42,675 bases of DNA from Marinilabiliaceae bacterium (lineage in GTDB: Bacteria > Bacteroidota > Bacteroidia > Bacteroidales > Marinilabiliaceae): contig JAEINY010000022.1 in the NCBI GenBank assembly GCA_016342595.1, positions 1-42,675 of the forward strand, given 5' to 3'. The notes under the pieces were generated by a model. That model did no database searches. It was not told the origin of the DNA and saw only the letters and a list, made by a program, of their open reading frames with translations. The position numbers and the translations under genes are program-made. Positions 1 to 8,320 of this stretch are shown here, in pieces (position 1 is the stretch's first letter; every line of letters begins with the position of its first letter).

Positions 1-744
1 AGCCTTTAACGATGAAACAATCACATCAGTAGGGGTATCTGGAGCGAGGTGTAATTTGAGTTTACTCTTGGAGTAGACCATGGCCTCTTTTACGGCTTTA
101 ATATTCACAATGTATTTGCGGTTGGCCCGGAAGAAATAGCGCGGATTCAATTTGGCCTCCAGCTGTTCCAGGGTGAAATTGAGATCGAAGGTTTTATGAT
201 TGTGCAGACTCATGAAAACGGCTTTCCCATCCGCATAAAAATAGGCAATATCTTCCACCGGAACGGTTTTAATTTTGTCTTTATAATACACCATGAATCG
301 TTCCTGATAGTCTGGCTTTTGTTGCTGTGCAATGATTTTTCCCAACTGCTGATAGTCAATGGCCGGTTGCGCTTTATGCTGAGAGGGCTGCATCTGTTTG
401 AATTTGGCAATGGCCATTTCCAGCTTTTCTTTGCTTAGGGGCTTTAACAGGTAACCAATACTGTTTTGAGTGAAGGCTTCAATGGCGTATTGATCATAGG
501 CGGTTGTGAAGATGATGGGGGCATTAACTTCCACTTGATTAAAAATACCAAAGCTATTGCCATCGGCCAGGTGGATATCCAAAAAGATTAAATCGACGGC
601 ATTCTCAGATAAGAATTTAACGGTTTGTTGAACCGACTCCAATATTGCTACGACATCGAAATCCGGTTCGATCTTCTCCAAAAAGGCCCTTAGCTTACGT
701 GCCGAAGGCATTTCATCTTCTACAATTAAAACCTTACTTTTCAT
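1..744 (-). CDS. LytTR-family response regulator, 3' end cut by window edge
   Basis: This is a DNA-binding response regulator, partner of the sensor kinase just upstream. Translating the minus strand from the ATG at 744 gives an open frame of 248 codons that reaches base 1 without a stop, so only a few C-terminal residues are missing. The N-terminus has the receiver fold: the acidic pair E9-D10 in the start MKSKVLIVEDE, phosphoacceptor D56 in LIFLDIHLADG, and the conserved Lys-Pro in YLLKPLSKEK. The second half is a LytTR domain (FYADGKAVFMSLHN, then FFRANRKYIVNIKAV). The ATG overlaps the end of the kinase gene by 11 bases, so the two are translationally coupled. As the last genes of the efflux operon, they are likely to control it or the nearby TonB operon; that is inference. 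The family assignment is firm, the targets are not. Confidence 0.93.
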   Translation of the reverse strand, partial: MKSKVLIVEDEMPSARKLRAFLEKIEPDFDVVAILESVQQTVKFLSENAVDLIFLDIHLADGNSFGIFNQVEVNAPIIFTTAYDQYAIEAFTQNSIGYLLKPLSKEKLEMAIAKFKQMQPSQHKAQPAIDYQQLGKIIAQQQKPDYQERFMVYYKDKIKTVPVEDIAYFYADGKAVFMSLHNHKTFDLNFTLEQLEAKLNPRYFFRANRKYIVNIKAVKEAMVYSKSKLKLHLAPDTPTDVIVSSLKA

Positions 745-1777
745 TGGGTTCTATTAAAGGGATTTGTGCGATATAAGTATTAGCTTCGATTTTGAATTCG
801 GGGAGTGCATCACCCAGCAGGCGGTACTTTTCCACCAAATTAATTTGCCCGGTTTGAGTGGAGTCTGTTTTTTCTTGTTTGGGTTGTATGGAATTGCTAA
901 CAGTGAGTTGATGTGAACAACATTTTATTTCAAGATGCAAGGGGTGTTGTCGGGAGATTTGATTGTGTTTGATGGCGTTCTCTACCAACACCTGCAATGT
1001 CAATGGAGGGACCTTCCATTTGAGGCGTTCCGGTGCAGCTTTTAATACATATTCAAAGCCTTCTTCAAACCTGAATTTATAAAGGTTGAGATAATTTTCA
1101 ATGAATGCCAGCTCTTCCTTGACGGTAACCAGATTGCGTTGATTAATTTGCAAAACATAGCGATAGGTTGATGAGAAATCCTGGATGAAGTGATCGGCCT
1201 TTTCCACATCTTCATAAATGAGAGAGGATAATACACTCAGGTTATTAAACAGGAAATGATGATCCAGTTGTTCTTTTAATGCACCATACTTGGCATTGAT
1301 TTGCTCTTTTTCCAGTTGGGCTACCTGAAGAGCTAACTTATTGCGCTCTTCCATCGCTAAAATCATCTCAATTAAAACCAAAAACAAGGTGTTCATCATA
1401 AGCGGTACAACATATAAAAACTCCCGGGTATGCTCTTTCACACGATCCGAAACTTCAATATACCCTGCATTCGCTACGTAATTAGCAATGGAGATGAAGA
1501 TGGCAGAATGGACTAAGATCAAAGCCATATCCATTAGTAAGCGGATAAACCACTTCTCTGACCAGACAGCATGTTTATTAAACCAATTAACAACATAGTA
1601 GAAAATCACAACTGTGATTGTAGCATTCCCCAATACATATAGAATTCTTCTAAGAGCAAATGCTTGCAAATCTTCCAGCGTTCGGAAGCCGAATAGGAAC
1701 ATGAGAGATATGGATGTTAACATCATCACGATAGTGATAAAGGGGATCAGAAATATTTTATAGCGGTTTGTTAACAT
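734..1777 (-). CDS. LytS/YehU-type sensor histidine kinase (His_kinase family)
   Basis: This 347-residue inner-membrane sensor kinase would phosphorylate the overlapping LytTR regulator. Four hydrophobic segments lie near residues 7-30, 45-66, 78-102 and 120-142, followed by a short coiled coil and the H-box LDHHFLFNNLS with H174 as the likely phosphorylated histidine. The N-box LVENAIKHN is at about 264-272. The usual glycine-rich ATP-lid motif (DNGxG) is not visible; the corresponding stretch reads TVSNSIQPK and then INLVEKYRLLG, a degenerate form often seen in this Bacteroidota subfamily. There is no large periplasmic sensor domain, so the signal is probably sensed in or at the membrane. 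The gene lies 111 bases after tolC in the same direction, with a hairpin between them, which suggests reduced read-through from the efflux operon. Confidence 0.9.
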   Translation of the reverse strand: MLTNRYKIFLIPFITIVMMLTSISLMFLFGFRTLEDLQAFALRRILYVLGNATITVVIFYYVVNWFNKHAVWSEKWFIRLLMDMALILVHSAIFISIANYVANAGYIEVSDRVKEHTREFLYVVPLMMNTLFLVLIEMILAMEERNKLALQVAQLEKEQINAKYGALKEQLDHHFLFNNLSVLSSLIYEDVEKADHFIQDFSSTYRYVLQINQRNLVTVKEELAFIENYLNLYKFRFEEGFEYVLKAAPERLKWKVPPLTLQVLVENAIKHNQISRQHPLHLEIKCCSHQLTVSNSIQPKQEKTDSTQTGQINLVEKYRLLGDALPEFKIEANTYIAQIPLIEPNEK

Positions 1778-1841
1778 GCTCTGCGATTAAGACGATGGTT
1801 AATACTTCAAATGTCAAAAACAAAAATGGGATATCAAAATC

Positions 1842-1880
1842 GTTGCCGGTTATACTTCCTCTCGGGTTCAAACCGGCAAC
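1842..1880 (-). terminator. Hairpin between tolC-like gene and sensor kinase
   Basis: A perfect 10-bp inverted repeat (GTTGCCGGTT / AACCGGCAAC, at 1842-1851 and 1871-1880) with a 19-base loop lies 9 bases after the tolC-like stop codon. On the minus strand it is followed only by GATTTTGAT, a poor U-run. It is therefore more likely a partial terminator or mRNA-stabilising stem than a full stop, and would lower expression of the kinase/regulator pair relative to the pump. Confidence 0.55.
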
Positions 1881-1888
1881 TGAATATT

Positions 1889-3226
1889 TTACCCCTTTAT
1901 CAATGTGCCAGTTAACTGTAATAGGTTGTACTCCGCCACCTTTGCCTGGAAGAGGGCATCGTTATACTTATTGGCCACATTCAACAGGTTTTGCTGTGCC
2001 GTCCTGAATTCGATGGAGGTGACGCGACCCAATTGAAACATCTCCTTGGTCTGATCAAAGTTTAGCTTAGCCTGCTTCAAACTACTTTGTTGCAAATCGG
2101 CAATGCGGCGCTTGTAGTCATAATCGGTGTAAGCATTGGCAGCATCCCGTTCCAACTCGGATTGAATTTGAAAGGTACGTTCCAGTTGACTCCGTAAGTC
2201 CAATTTTGCATTTTGTTCGCGTGTACGCTGCTGGCGCCCGTTGAATACATTAAACTTCAGACTAACACCGGCAGTCGTACCCAAATTTTGATTGTAGGCC
2301 AATTGCCCGGCATCATTATCTTGCCGGTTGTAGCCATATTGCCCGTAGGCTGAAAGCGTGGGATATTTGGCTGCCTGGGTAATTTTCAGATCCATCCGGG
2401 AGATACCTTGTTGCTGCTGTTGGGATAAAAGTGAGCTGTTGTTGAGCATGGTTTCTGTCATCACGCTTTCAGCTGTTAAGTCATCCAGAAAAGTCACCTG
2501 ATCATCGAAGGAATAAGTGTTACTAATGGCCGTTCCCATCACCACGTTCAGGTTTTTGATCCCCATCAATAAGGCTTGCTCTGCCTGCAGGATGGCTGTA
2601 CTATCGCTGTTCATATCCACTTCGGCATTGAGCAGATCCAATTGGTTGGCCTGGCCGTAGGTCTTCTGATCCTTGGCCCGGGTATAGCGGTCGCGGGATA
2701 TCCGCATGGATTCCTGAGCAAGCGTCAGATTTTGTTGAGCCCGACAGGCCTCATAGTAATACTGCACGACCTGCAGGATGGTCATCTCCATTTGCTGACG
2801 ATACAAGGTCTCTTGCAGCATATTTGCTTGTTTGAGTTTCTTACGGGTGTACACATTTCCAAAGCCATCAAACAAAGTGTAATCCACACGGGCACTGGCA
2901 TTGTAACTCATCGATTCGGCACCATCCGTTGTCACCACTGCATCATTACCGGTGCCGTTTAATTGCATTTCGCTATCGTTGTTCGAATACTCGGTACCCC
3001 CATTGATGGAAACCGATGGCAGTAAACCCGCATTGCCAGCTGTATTATTGTTTTCGGCTTTTTTCAGGCTATTGCCGGCAATTTTCAAGTCGTAGTTATT
3101 TACCATGGCCGTTTCAATGGCTTTTTGTAAAGACAGCTGATCCGCTGTGGGCGTCGTATTTTGAGCGATGATCCCTCCGGCCATCATGGCCAGACTCACA
3201 CTCAGGATGTATTTAAGCTTCTTCAT
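1889..3226 (-). CDS. TolC-family outer-membrane efflux protein
   Basis: This 445-residue outer-membrane channel is the third part of a tripartite RND efflux pump. The N-terminal signal peptide (MKKLKYILSVSLAMMAGGI, cut near the IAQ) is followed by two repeated OEP halves rich in long amphipathic helices: LQKAIETAMVNNYDLKIA opens the first, and the second shows LKFNVFNGRQQRTREQNAKL, the usual 'F(D/N)G...R' turn after a strand. The C-terminus ends YNLLQLTGTLIKG, as in many TolC homologues. The start codon overlaps the end of the RND pump gene by 14 bases, which makes co-translation certain. Length is normal for the family. Substrate cannot be read from the sequence. Confidence 0.93.
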   Translation of the reverse strand: MKKLKYILSVSLAMMAGGIIAQNTTPTADQLSLQKAIETAMVNNYDLKIAGNSLKKAENNNTAGNAGLLPSVSINGGTEYSNNDSEMQLNGTGNDAVVTTDGAESMSYNASARVDYTLFDGFGNVYTRKKLKQANMLQETLYRQQMEMTILQVVQYYYEACRAQQNLTLAQESMRISRDRYTRAKDQKTYGQANQLDLLNAEVDMNSDSTAILQAEQALLMGIKNLNVVMGTAISNTYSFDDQVTFLDDLTAESVMTETMLNNSSLLSQQQQQGISRMDLKITQAAKYPTLSAYGQYGYNRQDNDAGQLAYNQNLGTTAGVSLKFNVFNGRQQRTREQNAKLDLRSQLERTFQIQSELERDAANAYTDYDYKRRIADLQQSSLKQAKLNFDQTKEMFQLGRVTSIEFRTAQQNLLNVANKYNDALFQAKVAEYNLLQLTGTLIKG

Positions 3227-6200
3227 AATTATAATTCATTTCTTTAATAGCATTCTCCACTTCTTCAGCACTTACTTTTTGGCCTTTGATCCATGTTTGT
3301 ATTTTTACTTTCAGACTATTTACCATCAACAACATTACCGGTAATAAAAGCAAGGTCGTGGTGGTGGCCATAATCATCCCATAAGCCAGTGAAAGAGAGA
3401 CCGGAATCAGGAATTGTGCCTGTAAGCTGGTTTCCAAAACCATGGGTGCCATACCGGCTACGGTGGTGAGCGTTGTTAATAGAATAGGACGGAAGCGGGA
3501 GATAGCAGCTTCTAATAAGGCTTGCTGATAAGGCATGCCTTGTTTCAGATTAATGTTAAGGGCATTGATGAGTACCAATCCATCGTTAATCATTACACCG
3601 ATCAGGGCAATCATTCCCATGGCTGACATCAGGCTGAGCGCCATGCCATGTATCCAGTGGCCGGCCACAACACCCACAAAACTAAGGGGTATCATCATGT
3701 AGACTAATACCGATTGACTCACTGAACGCAGGGTTAAAATGACCATGCCAAACATGAGTAATAACACAACCGGAAATACCACTTTAGCAGAATTGGCCAC
3801 TTTATCGGTTTCCCGTTTTTGACCATCGTACTTCGCTTTCACCCCGGGATATTTGTCATAGAGTGGCTGCAATACCTCAGTCTCCAGTTTTTTTAAGATT
3901 TGCGGCAGGGAGGCATGCGGATCGGATTGATTCGCCTCCAACTGCACTTCCCGGTCAAAGGAAAGGTGCCGGATATTGGTCACGCCATTGACCATCTTAA
4001 AGAAAGCCAGTTCCGATAAGGGGTAGTTGGTGCCATTGCCCAAACGGATTTTCATCCCTTCCAGCTGTCCCAGTGAGCGCCGGTTCTCTTCATCGTATTT
4101 CACCCATACTTTCACTTCATCTTTACCGCGTTGCAAACGTTGCACTTCATTCCCAAAAAAGGCTTCACGTACCTGTGAGATGACATCCTGCAAGGTGACA
4201 CCCAGATGGTGAGCCTTGTCTTTCAGTTCGATCTCTATTTCGCGGTTTCCTACAGGGGAGTTATCCGATACATCGGCCAGTTCAGGCATATTTTTCAAAG
4301 CCAGCTTCAATTCTTCTTTAGCGGCTTGCAGCTCTTTATTATCATCACCTACCAACGAGAGCACCAGCGCCTTTCCAAAGGGATTAAAGCCGGCATATCC
4401 CAATGTTTCGGCTCCCGGTATATCACCTACTTTTTGGCGTACCAGCTGTATGACTTCATCGGTACCCGAGTTACGTACTTCCGCATCTAAAAGCGTGACT
4501 TCAATGGTGGCGTTGTTACCAGCTCCTTTAAACTGTTGGAAGAGTTGTTTGATAATGGCTTGTCCATCGGGTTGCACATCGCGCATCTCTTCGTTCACTT
4601 CCCAAATAGCAGCTGATATTTTATCCAGTTCTTTTTGGGTGACCGACTCATCGGTACCCGAAGGCATGGTGAGGGTGATGGTGAAATTATCGCCCTCCAC
4701 TTCCGGGAAAAAGGTGACGTTGACCAGTTGGTTAGATACCATACCGATGGCAATGATGAACAGCGCGGTGAAAACAGCCAATGAAATACTTTTGTAATGA
4801 ATGCTCTTCTCCAATATAGGACGGTATATTTTTTCCCGCACCCATACCAGGCCTTTTTCCGACCAACCCATGAATTGCGTCCATTTTTTATCACTTCCTT
4901 TTTTTAGTGCCTTGGAGTGCGCCATGTGAGCAGGCAATACAATCAAACCTTCAACCAGTGATACCAACAGGATGACCATCACAATAATGGATACTTCCTT
5001 GAACATATCACCTAAACGGCCATCCAGAAAGATAAAGGTAGAAAAGGCCAGCATGGTGGTGAGTACACCGGACACGACTGCCGGGGTGACTTCCAGCGTA
5101 CCATCTACTGCCGCTTTCACCGGACTTTTGCCCATTTGCCAATGCCGGTACACATTTTCACCCACCACAATGGCATCATCTACCAGTATTCCCAGCACCA
5201 GTATGAGGCCAAACAGTGATAGCATGTTAATGGTGACGGAGGTGGCCGGTATAATGATGAACATACCCAGCATGGAGAACGGAATACCGACCGCTACCCA
5301 GAAAGCGATGCGCGGATTTAAAAAGAGGGAGAGAAAGATTAATACCAGGATGATCCCTAACAGACCGTTATCCATTAACAGGTCGATGCGTTGATTCAGC
5401 GTGTCACTTTGGTCACGGATGATATCCGCTGTTAATAAATCTTGTTCTTCGTTGAAGGCATCGAGGTACGTATTTATTTTCTCCGAGGCATCCATGATGT
5501 CTTCCTTAAAGGTGGTATTGATGGTGAAAACAATGGCTTGCTTATCGTTATATTCTATATCCGAGGGCGAATCGGCCCACTGATCCTTAATGGTTGCTAC
5601 ATCTTTCAAACGGATGATGCCTCCTTGAGCAGAGTTGCGAATCACAATGTCTTCCAGTCCTTCGCTGCGATAGGCTTTATTACGTACACGGATGAAAAAT
5701 TCTTCCTCTCCATCTTTAATACTACCACCGGTCATGATGAGATTGGTTGAAGCAACCGCACGAGAGACTTCACTAAACGTGAGTTGATAGGACTCCATGG
5801 CATGTTCATCCAAAAGAATAGCAATTTCTTCATCGGGATACCCGCCAATGGTAATTTTTGAAATACCTTCGATACGCAACAGGTCGTGTTCAATTTCACG
5901 GGCGATCTCTTTCAACTTTTTGAGGGATACTTCACGTCCTTCGTTGGGTGTGAGTGCAAAATTGACGGCAAAGTTCATGTCATCGTGCTTGTAGGTCACC
6001 ACCGACTCTACATTCACCGGGAAGGAAGAGATTTTCTCCACTTCATTTTTCACTCTGGTGAGGGCTTCATCCATGTCGGTGCCTTTCACCATTTCAATGG
6101 TCACCGTTCCCATGTTTTCGCGCGATACCGAAGTGATGCGCTCCATGTCGGATAAACCCTTGATGTTCTCTTCAATTTTCAGGATGGCCCCTTCCTCAAT

Positions 6201-6377
6201 CTCTTCAGGCGAAGCCCCCGGATACACAATGTCCACATAAATATTTCGCTGCGGTACATTGGGGAAAAAATTCTTTTGGATTCCCGAGAGGGCGATCAAC
6301 CCAAAGAGGAAGACCATCACCATGAGCAGGTTCACTGCCAGCGGGAATTTTATAAAATAGGCGATTAGTTTTTTCAT
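3213..6377 (-). CDS. RND efflux transporter, AcrB/MdtF-like (HAE1/HME-type) inner-membrane pump
   Basis: This 1054-residue proton-driven efflux pump has the full RND architecture: TM1 at about residues 10-30, a large periplasmic loop, TMs 2-6 around 330-480, a second loop, and TMs 8-12 from about 880 on. The TM4 segment carries the proton-relay acidic pair in GILVDDAIVVGENVYR. The start, FPLAVNLLMVMVFLFG then PNVPQRNIYVDIVYPGASPEE, is typical of the AcrB/MexF/CzcA superfamily and of the Bacteroidota branch of 'efflux RND transporter permease' proteins. The CzcA-style metal-binding motif is not evident, so drugs, bile-like compounds or lipids are likelier substrates than metals (inference). 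The gene sits between the adaptor gene (154 bases upstream) and tolC (14-base overlap). Confidence 0.95.
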   Translation of the reverse strand: MKKLIAYFIKFPLAVNLLMVMVFLFGLIALSGIQKNFFPNVPQRNIYVDIVYPGASPEEIEEGAILKIEENIKGLSDMERITSVSRENMGTVTIEMVKGTDMDEALTRVKNEVEKISSFPVNVESVVTYKHDDMNFAVNFALTPNEGREVSLKKLKEIAREIEHDLLRIEGISKITIGGYPDEEIAILLDEHAMESYQLTFSEVSRAVASTNLIMTGGSIKDGEEEFFIRVRNKAYRSEGLEDIVIRNSAQGGIIRLKDVATIKDQWADSPSDIEYNDKQAIVFTINTTFKEDIMDASEKINTYLDAFNEEQDLLTADIIRDQSDTLNQRIDLLMDNGLLGIILVLIFLSLFLNPRIAFWVAVGIPFSMLGMFIIIPATSVTINMLSLFGLILVLGILVDDAIVVGENVYRHWQMGKSPVKAAVDGTLEVTPAVVSGVLTTMLAFSTFIFLDGRLGDMFKEVSIIVMVILLVSLVEGLIVLPAHMAHSKALKKGSDKKWTQFMGWSEKGLVWVREKIYRPILEKSIHYKSISLAVFTALFIIAIGMVSNQLVNVTFFPEVEGDNFTITLTMPSGTDESVTQKELDKISAAIWEVNEEMRDVQPDGQAIIKQLFQQFKGAGNNATIEVTLLDAEVRNSGTDEVIQLVRQKVGDIPGAETLGYAGFNPFGKALVLSLVGDDNKELQAAKEELKLALKNMPELADVSDNSPVGNREIEIELKDKAHHLGVTLQDVISQVREAFFGNEVQRLQRGKDEVKVWVKYDEENRRSLGQLEGMKIRLGNGTNYPLSELAFFKMVNGVTNIRHLSFDREVQLEANQSDPHASLPQILKKLETEVLQPLYDKYPGVKAKYDGQKRETDKVANSAKVVFPVVLLLMFGMVILTLRSVSQSVLVYMMIPLSFVGVVAGHWIHGMALSLMSAMGMIALIGVMINDGLVLINALNINLKQGMPYQQALLEAAISRFRPILLTTLTTVAGMAPMVLETSLQAQFLIPVSLSLAYGMIMATTTTLLLLPVMLLMVNSLKVKIQTWIKGQKVSAEEVENAIKEMNYNYEEA

Positions 6378-6390
6378 TTTTTATGTTTTT

Positions 6391-6524
6391 CACGCAGAGG
6401 CGCTAAGACGCAGAGTTTTTTCTTATATCACTGCAGAGACGCTAAGCTGCAGAGTTTTTTCTCAGACCTCTCATTGTTTTTGTAATTGATGTTTTTGTCT
6501 TTGCGTCTCTGCGCCTTTGCGGTT
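6391..6524. repeat. CGCAGAGRCGC-type interspersed palindromic repeats (three copies)
   Basis: Two direct copies (CGCAGAGGCGCTAAGACGCA at 6393-6412 and TGCAGAGACGCTAAGCTGCA at 6432-6451) and one inverted copy (6498-6524; its reverse complement contains CGCAAAGGCGCAGAGACGCA) fill the 153-base gap between adaptor and pump genes. Inside an operon, such a copy would form a long stem in the mRNA and could separate adaptor from pump expression. Similar 'CTTTGCGTCTCTGCG' elements are scattered in many environmental genomes. Confidence 0.8.
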
Positions 6525-6530
6525 GATATT

Positions 6531-7661
6531 TTATTTTCTAGAGATACGAACCGGCATACCCTCATAAGCACTTTTCACCACCGTTGACAAAATAGGTGTT
6601 CCAGGAGTTAATCCACTGATGACCGCCACATCATCCTGGCGTGATAAAACTTCTATAGTAGTGCGATGCAATTGACCATCTTTCACTACAAACACCTGGT
6701 ATTGATCATCCACCATCTTACGGGGCAAGCTCATGGCATTGGTAAAGGCTTGTTGTTGCAGATCGGCCGTCAGAAACATTCCTTCTTTTAAAGTGTTGCC
6801 CGAGGTGCGAATGAACAGTTTCACGCTTTGGGTTTGGTCATCGATGTTACCGCCAACGCGCACCACATCGCCAGTCCAGGTACCGGGAATTTCGGTGGAG
6901 CTCAAGCGGGCTGAAGTGCCCACACTCACGTTACCTAACAGGGCCAATGGCACGCTGATTTCCAGGTCGTACAGCTTGGTATTGATGAGGGTTCCCATTT
7001 CCGAACCCATGCGCACGGCGGTCCCGGCTTCCACTTTTACAGATGTTACCACTCCGTTGAAAGGTGCGCGAATGGTATATTTAGCCAGTTTTTCTTGGGC
7101 TGAAAGGATATTGTAATAACGGCTCAAAACCCCTTTCCCGGCCAGGTAAAATTTCTCCTGCTGATCTGATGGTGTTGGTAATTCAGACAATGCCTGTGTC
7201 ACATCCAAATTGGATACATACTCGCGCCAGATGGGGTAAGAAGTGGGATAATCGGATTTCAGATCGGGCAGGATGGAGGTGATCAGGGTGATGAAATCAC
7301 TCTTCTGCGCCAGAAGCGTCATCTCATATTCCTGCTGATCAATTTCCAGCATCACGTCGCCTTTGGCATAGCTGTTACCTTCTTTAAAATGACGGGCTGA
7401 AGGCTGCAGCTGACCATCCACCTGTGCAAAGATCTCAAAGCGGTCGAAGGCCCGGAGCTTACCAGTAGCTTTATAGGTATGTTCAACAGTTCCCAGTTCG
7501 GGATAGATCACTTCCACCAGCGTACCGGACGCATCATGGCTGTTATTTCCGTTATTACTTTCCTTTGCCGGTAAAGCTTTTACCACAGCAAACGCTACCA
7601 AAACCACTGCAAATGCAATGGCCAGGGAGAACAGTCTGGATTTGTTTTTCTTCAAGTTCAT
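6531..7661 (-). CDS. RND efflux periplasmic adaptor (HlyD/MFP family)
   Basis: This 376-residue membrane-fusion protein bridges the RND pump and TolC channel. One N-terminal membrane anchor (LFSLAIAFAVVLVAFAVV, residues about 10-28) is followed by the first lipoyl half (ATGKLRAFDRFEIFAQVDGQ), an alpha-hairpin region (about 115-185), the second lipoyl half with the diagnostic YTIRAPFNGVVTSVKVEAGT, then beta-barrel and membrane-proximal domains ending in GLTPGTPILSTVVKSAYEGM. It is the first gene of the operon adaptor-pump-TolC-kinase-regulator. Its 5' region is long and contains the box shared with the TonB operon. Confidence 0.94.
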   Translation of the reverse strand: MNLKKNKSRLFSLAIAFAVVLVAFAVVKALPAKESNNGNNSHDASGTLVEVIYPELGTVEHTYKATGKLRAFDRFEIFAQVDGQLQPSARHFKEGNSYAKGDVMLEIDQQEYEMTLLAQKSDFITLITSILPDLKSDYPTSYPIWREYVSNLDVTQALSELPTPSDQQEKFYLAGKGVLSRYYNILSAQEKLAKYTIRAPFNGVVTSVKVEAGTAVRMGSEMGTLINTKLYDLEISVPLALLGNVSVGTSARLSSTEIPGTWTGDVVRVGGNIDDQTQSVKLFIRTSGNTLKEGMFLTADLQQQAFTNAMSLPRKMVDDQYQVFVVKDGQLHRTTIEVLSRQDDVAVISGLTPGTPILSTVVKSAYEGMPVRISRK

Positions 7662-7794
7662 TGGTTCTATGTTTTGAAATTATTTGTTCGTTGATTATTG
7701 GTTCAATGATCCACTTTAGAATGGTTATCATGGATTGTCAAGCTGATCAGTTTATTAATACTTTGAACTTTTACTTTTTCACTTAACGCTAGTG

Positions 7795-7880
7795 CAATGT
7801 TCGCCCCATTTATTAGCGAAGGGAATTATGAATCGACGAACTGCGAAAATGGGGGAGTGAAATGGGGAATATGGGCGTGA
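7795..7880 (-). promoter_or_regulatory. Putative regulatory box and promoter of the efflux operon
   Basis: On the plus strand, 7844-7867 reads CGAAAATGGGGGAGTGAAAT then GGGG, matching 23 of 24 bases of a box upstream of the TonB receptor (13237-13260); a further ATATGGG follows in both. Read on the minus strand it is a set of direct CCCAT(T/A)T repeats, two of them 13 bases apart in both copies. Exactly 41 bases downstream of the box lies GAACATTG (7795-7802), in the place where the TonB copy has a perfect -7 box. This would put transcription start about 125 bases before the adaptor ATG. A LytTR regulator is a plausible binder, but this is inference. Confidence 0.65.
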
Positions 7881-8029
7881 AGTATTGTTGGATTTTGTGC
7901 TTAGTGCGGGGTGCCTAGTAGCTAGTTCACAAATTAATATTTTATTAAATGATGTATACCCCGGTTGAGCGAAGCGAAACAATCTTTGTGGCCCGATAGT
8001 TATCCTTGCTAGGTTGTTTTGCATGGAAA

Positions 8030-8159
8030 AGTTACACAGAGCACGCTGAGACAAAAGCATAAGGCAGTTCACAGAGGATTATTAAACCATCAATACAGCC
8101 AAGCCTAGGATATCTACCCGGTGTCCCTCTGTGTTTTCTCCGTGCAACTCTGTGTAACT
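8030..8159. repeat. ACACAGAG-type inverted repeat element
   Basis: AGTTACACAGAG at 8030-8041 is perfectly repeated in inverted orientation as CTCTGTGTAACT at 8148-8159, with secondary matches inside (TTCACAGAGG near 8069; CCCTCTGTGTTTTC near 8125). The element spans 130 bases in a gene-free gap and resembles the scattered 'cacagag / ctctgtg' palindromes of many environmental bacteria. No transposase is encoded in it. Confidence 0.75.
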
Positions 8160-8320
8160 ATTATTTTTTAAACGCACTACTAGTGCTTGTGGTATAGAAA
8201 AGCAGTGTCAAATCCTTGTTTTTATGTTTTGTAAATTATCTTTGGGGCAAGTCTATTGTACTAATCCTTTAATAGCGGACATAGTGAGCAGGTAATAAAA
8301 ACTAAATTGTAACAGAAGTA

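Larger units (their letters stand above)
7662..8320. other. Intergenic region: long 5' leader, regulatory box, palindromic repeat
   Basis: These 659 bases hold no convincing gene. Going from left to right they contain the likely 5' leader of the efflux operon, the shared regulatory box (7795-7880), and an inverted repeat of the ACACAGAG family (8030-8159). A 13-base imperfect palindrome GCACTACTAGTGC lies near 8174-8186. The 97-codon minus-strand frame at 7779-8072 runs through the box and into the repeat and has no family resemblance, so I do not call it a gene. Confidence 0.7.

Noticed and set aside
196-438. 80-codon plus-strand frame at the left edge
   Set aside because: Antisense to the LytTR domain of the response regulator, which is clearly coding.
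4216-4797. 193-codon plus-strand frame inside the RND pump gene
   Set aside because: Antisense shadow of a highly conserved pump domain; Ser-rich low-complexity composition typical of such shadows.
7779-8072. 97-codon minus-strand open frame between efflux operon and repeat
   Set aside because: It runs through the conserved regulatory box and into the inverted repeat, has no membrane, signal or family features, and its codons look random.
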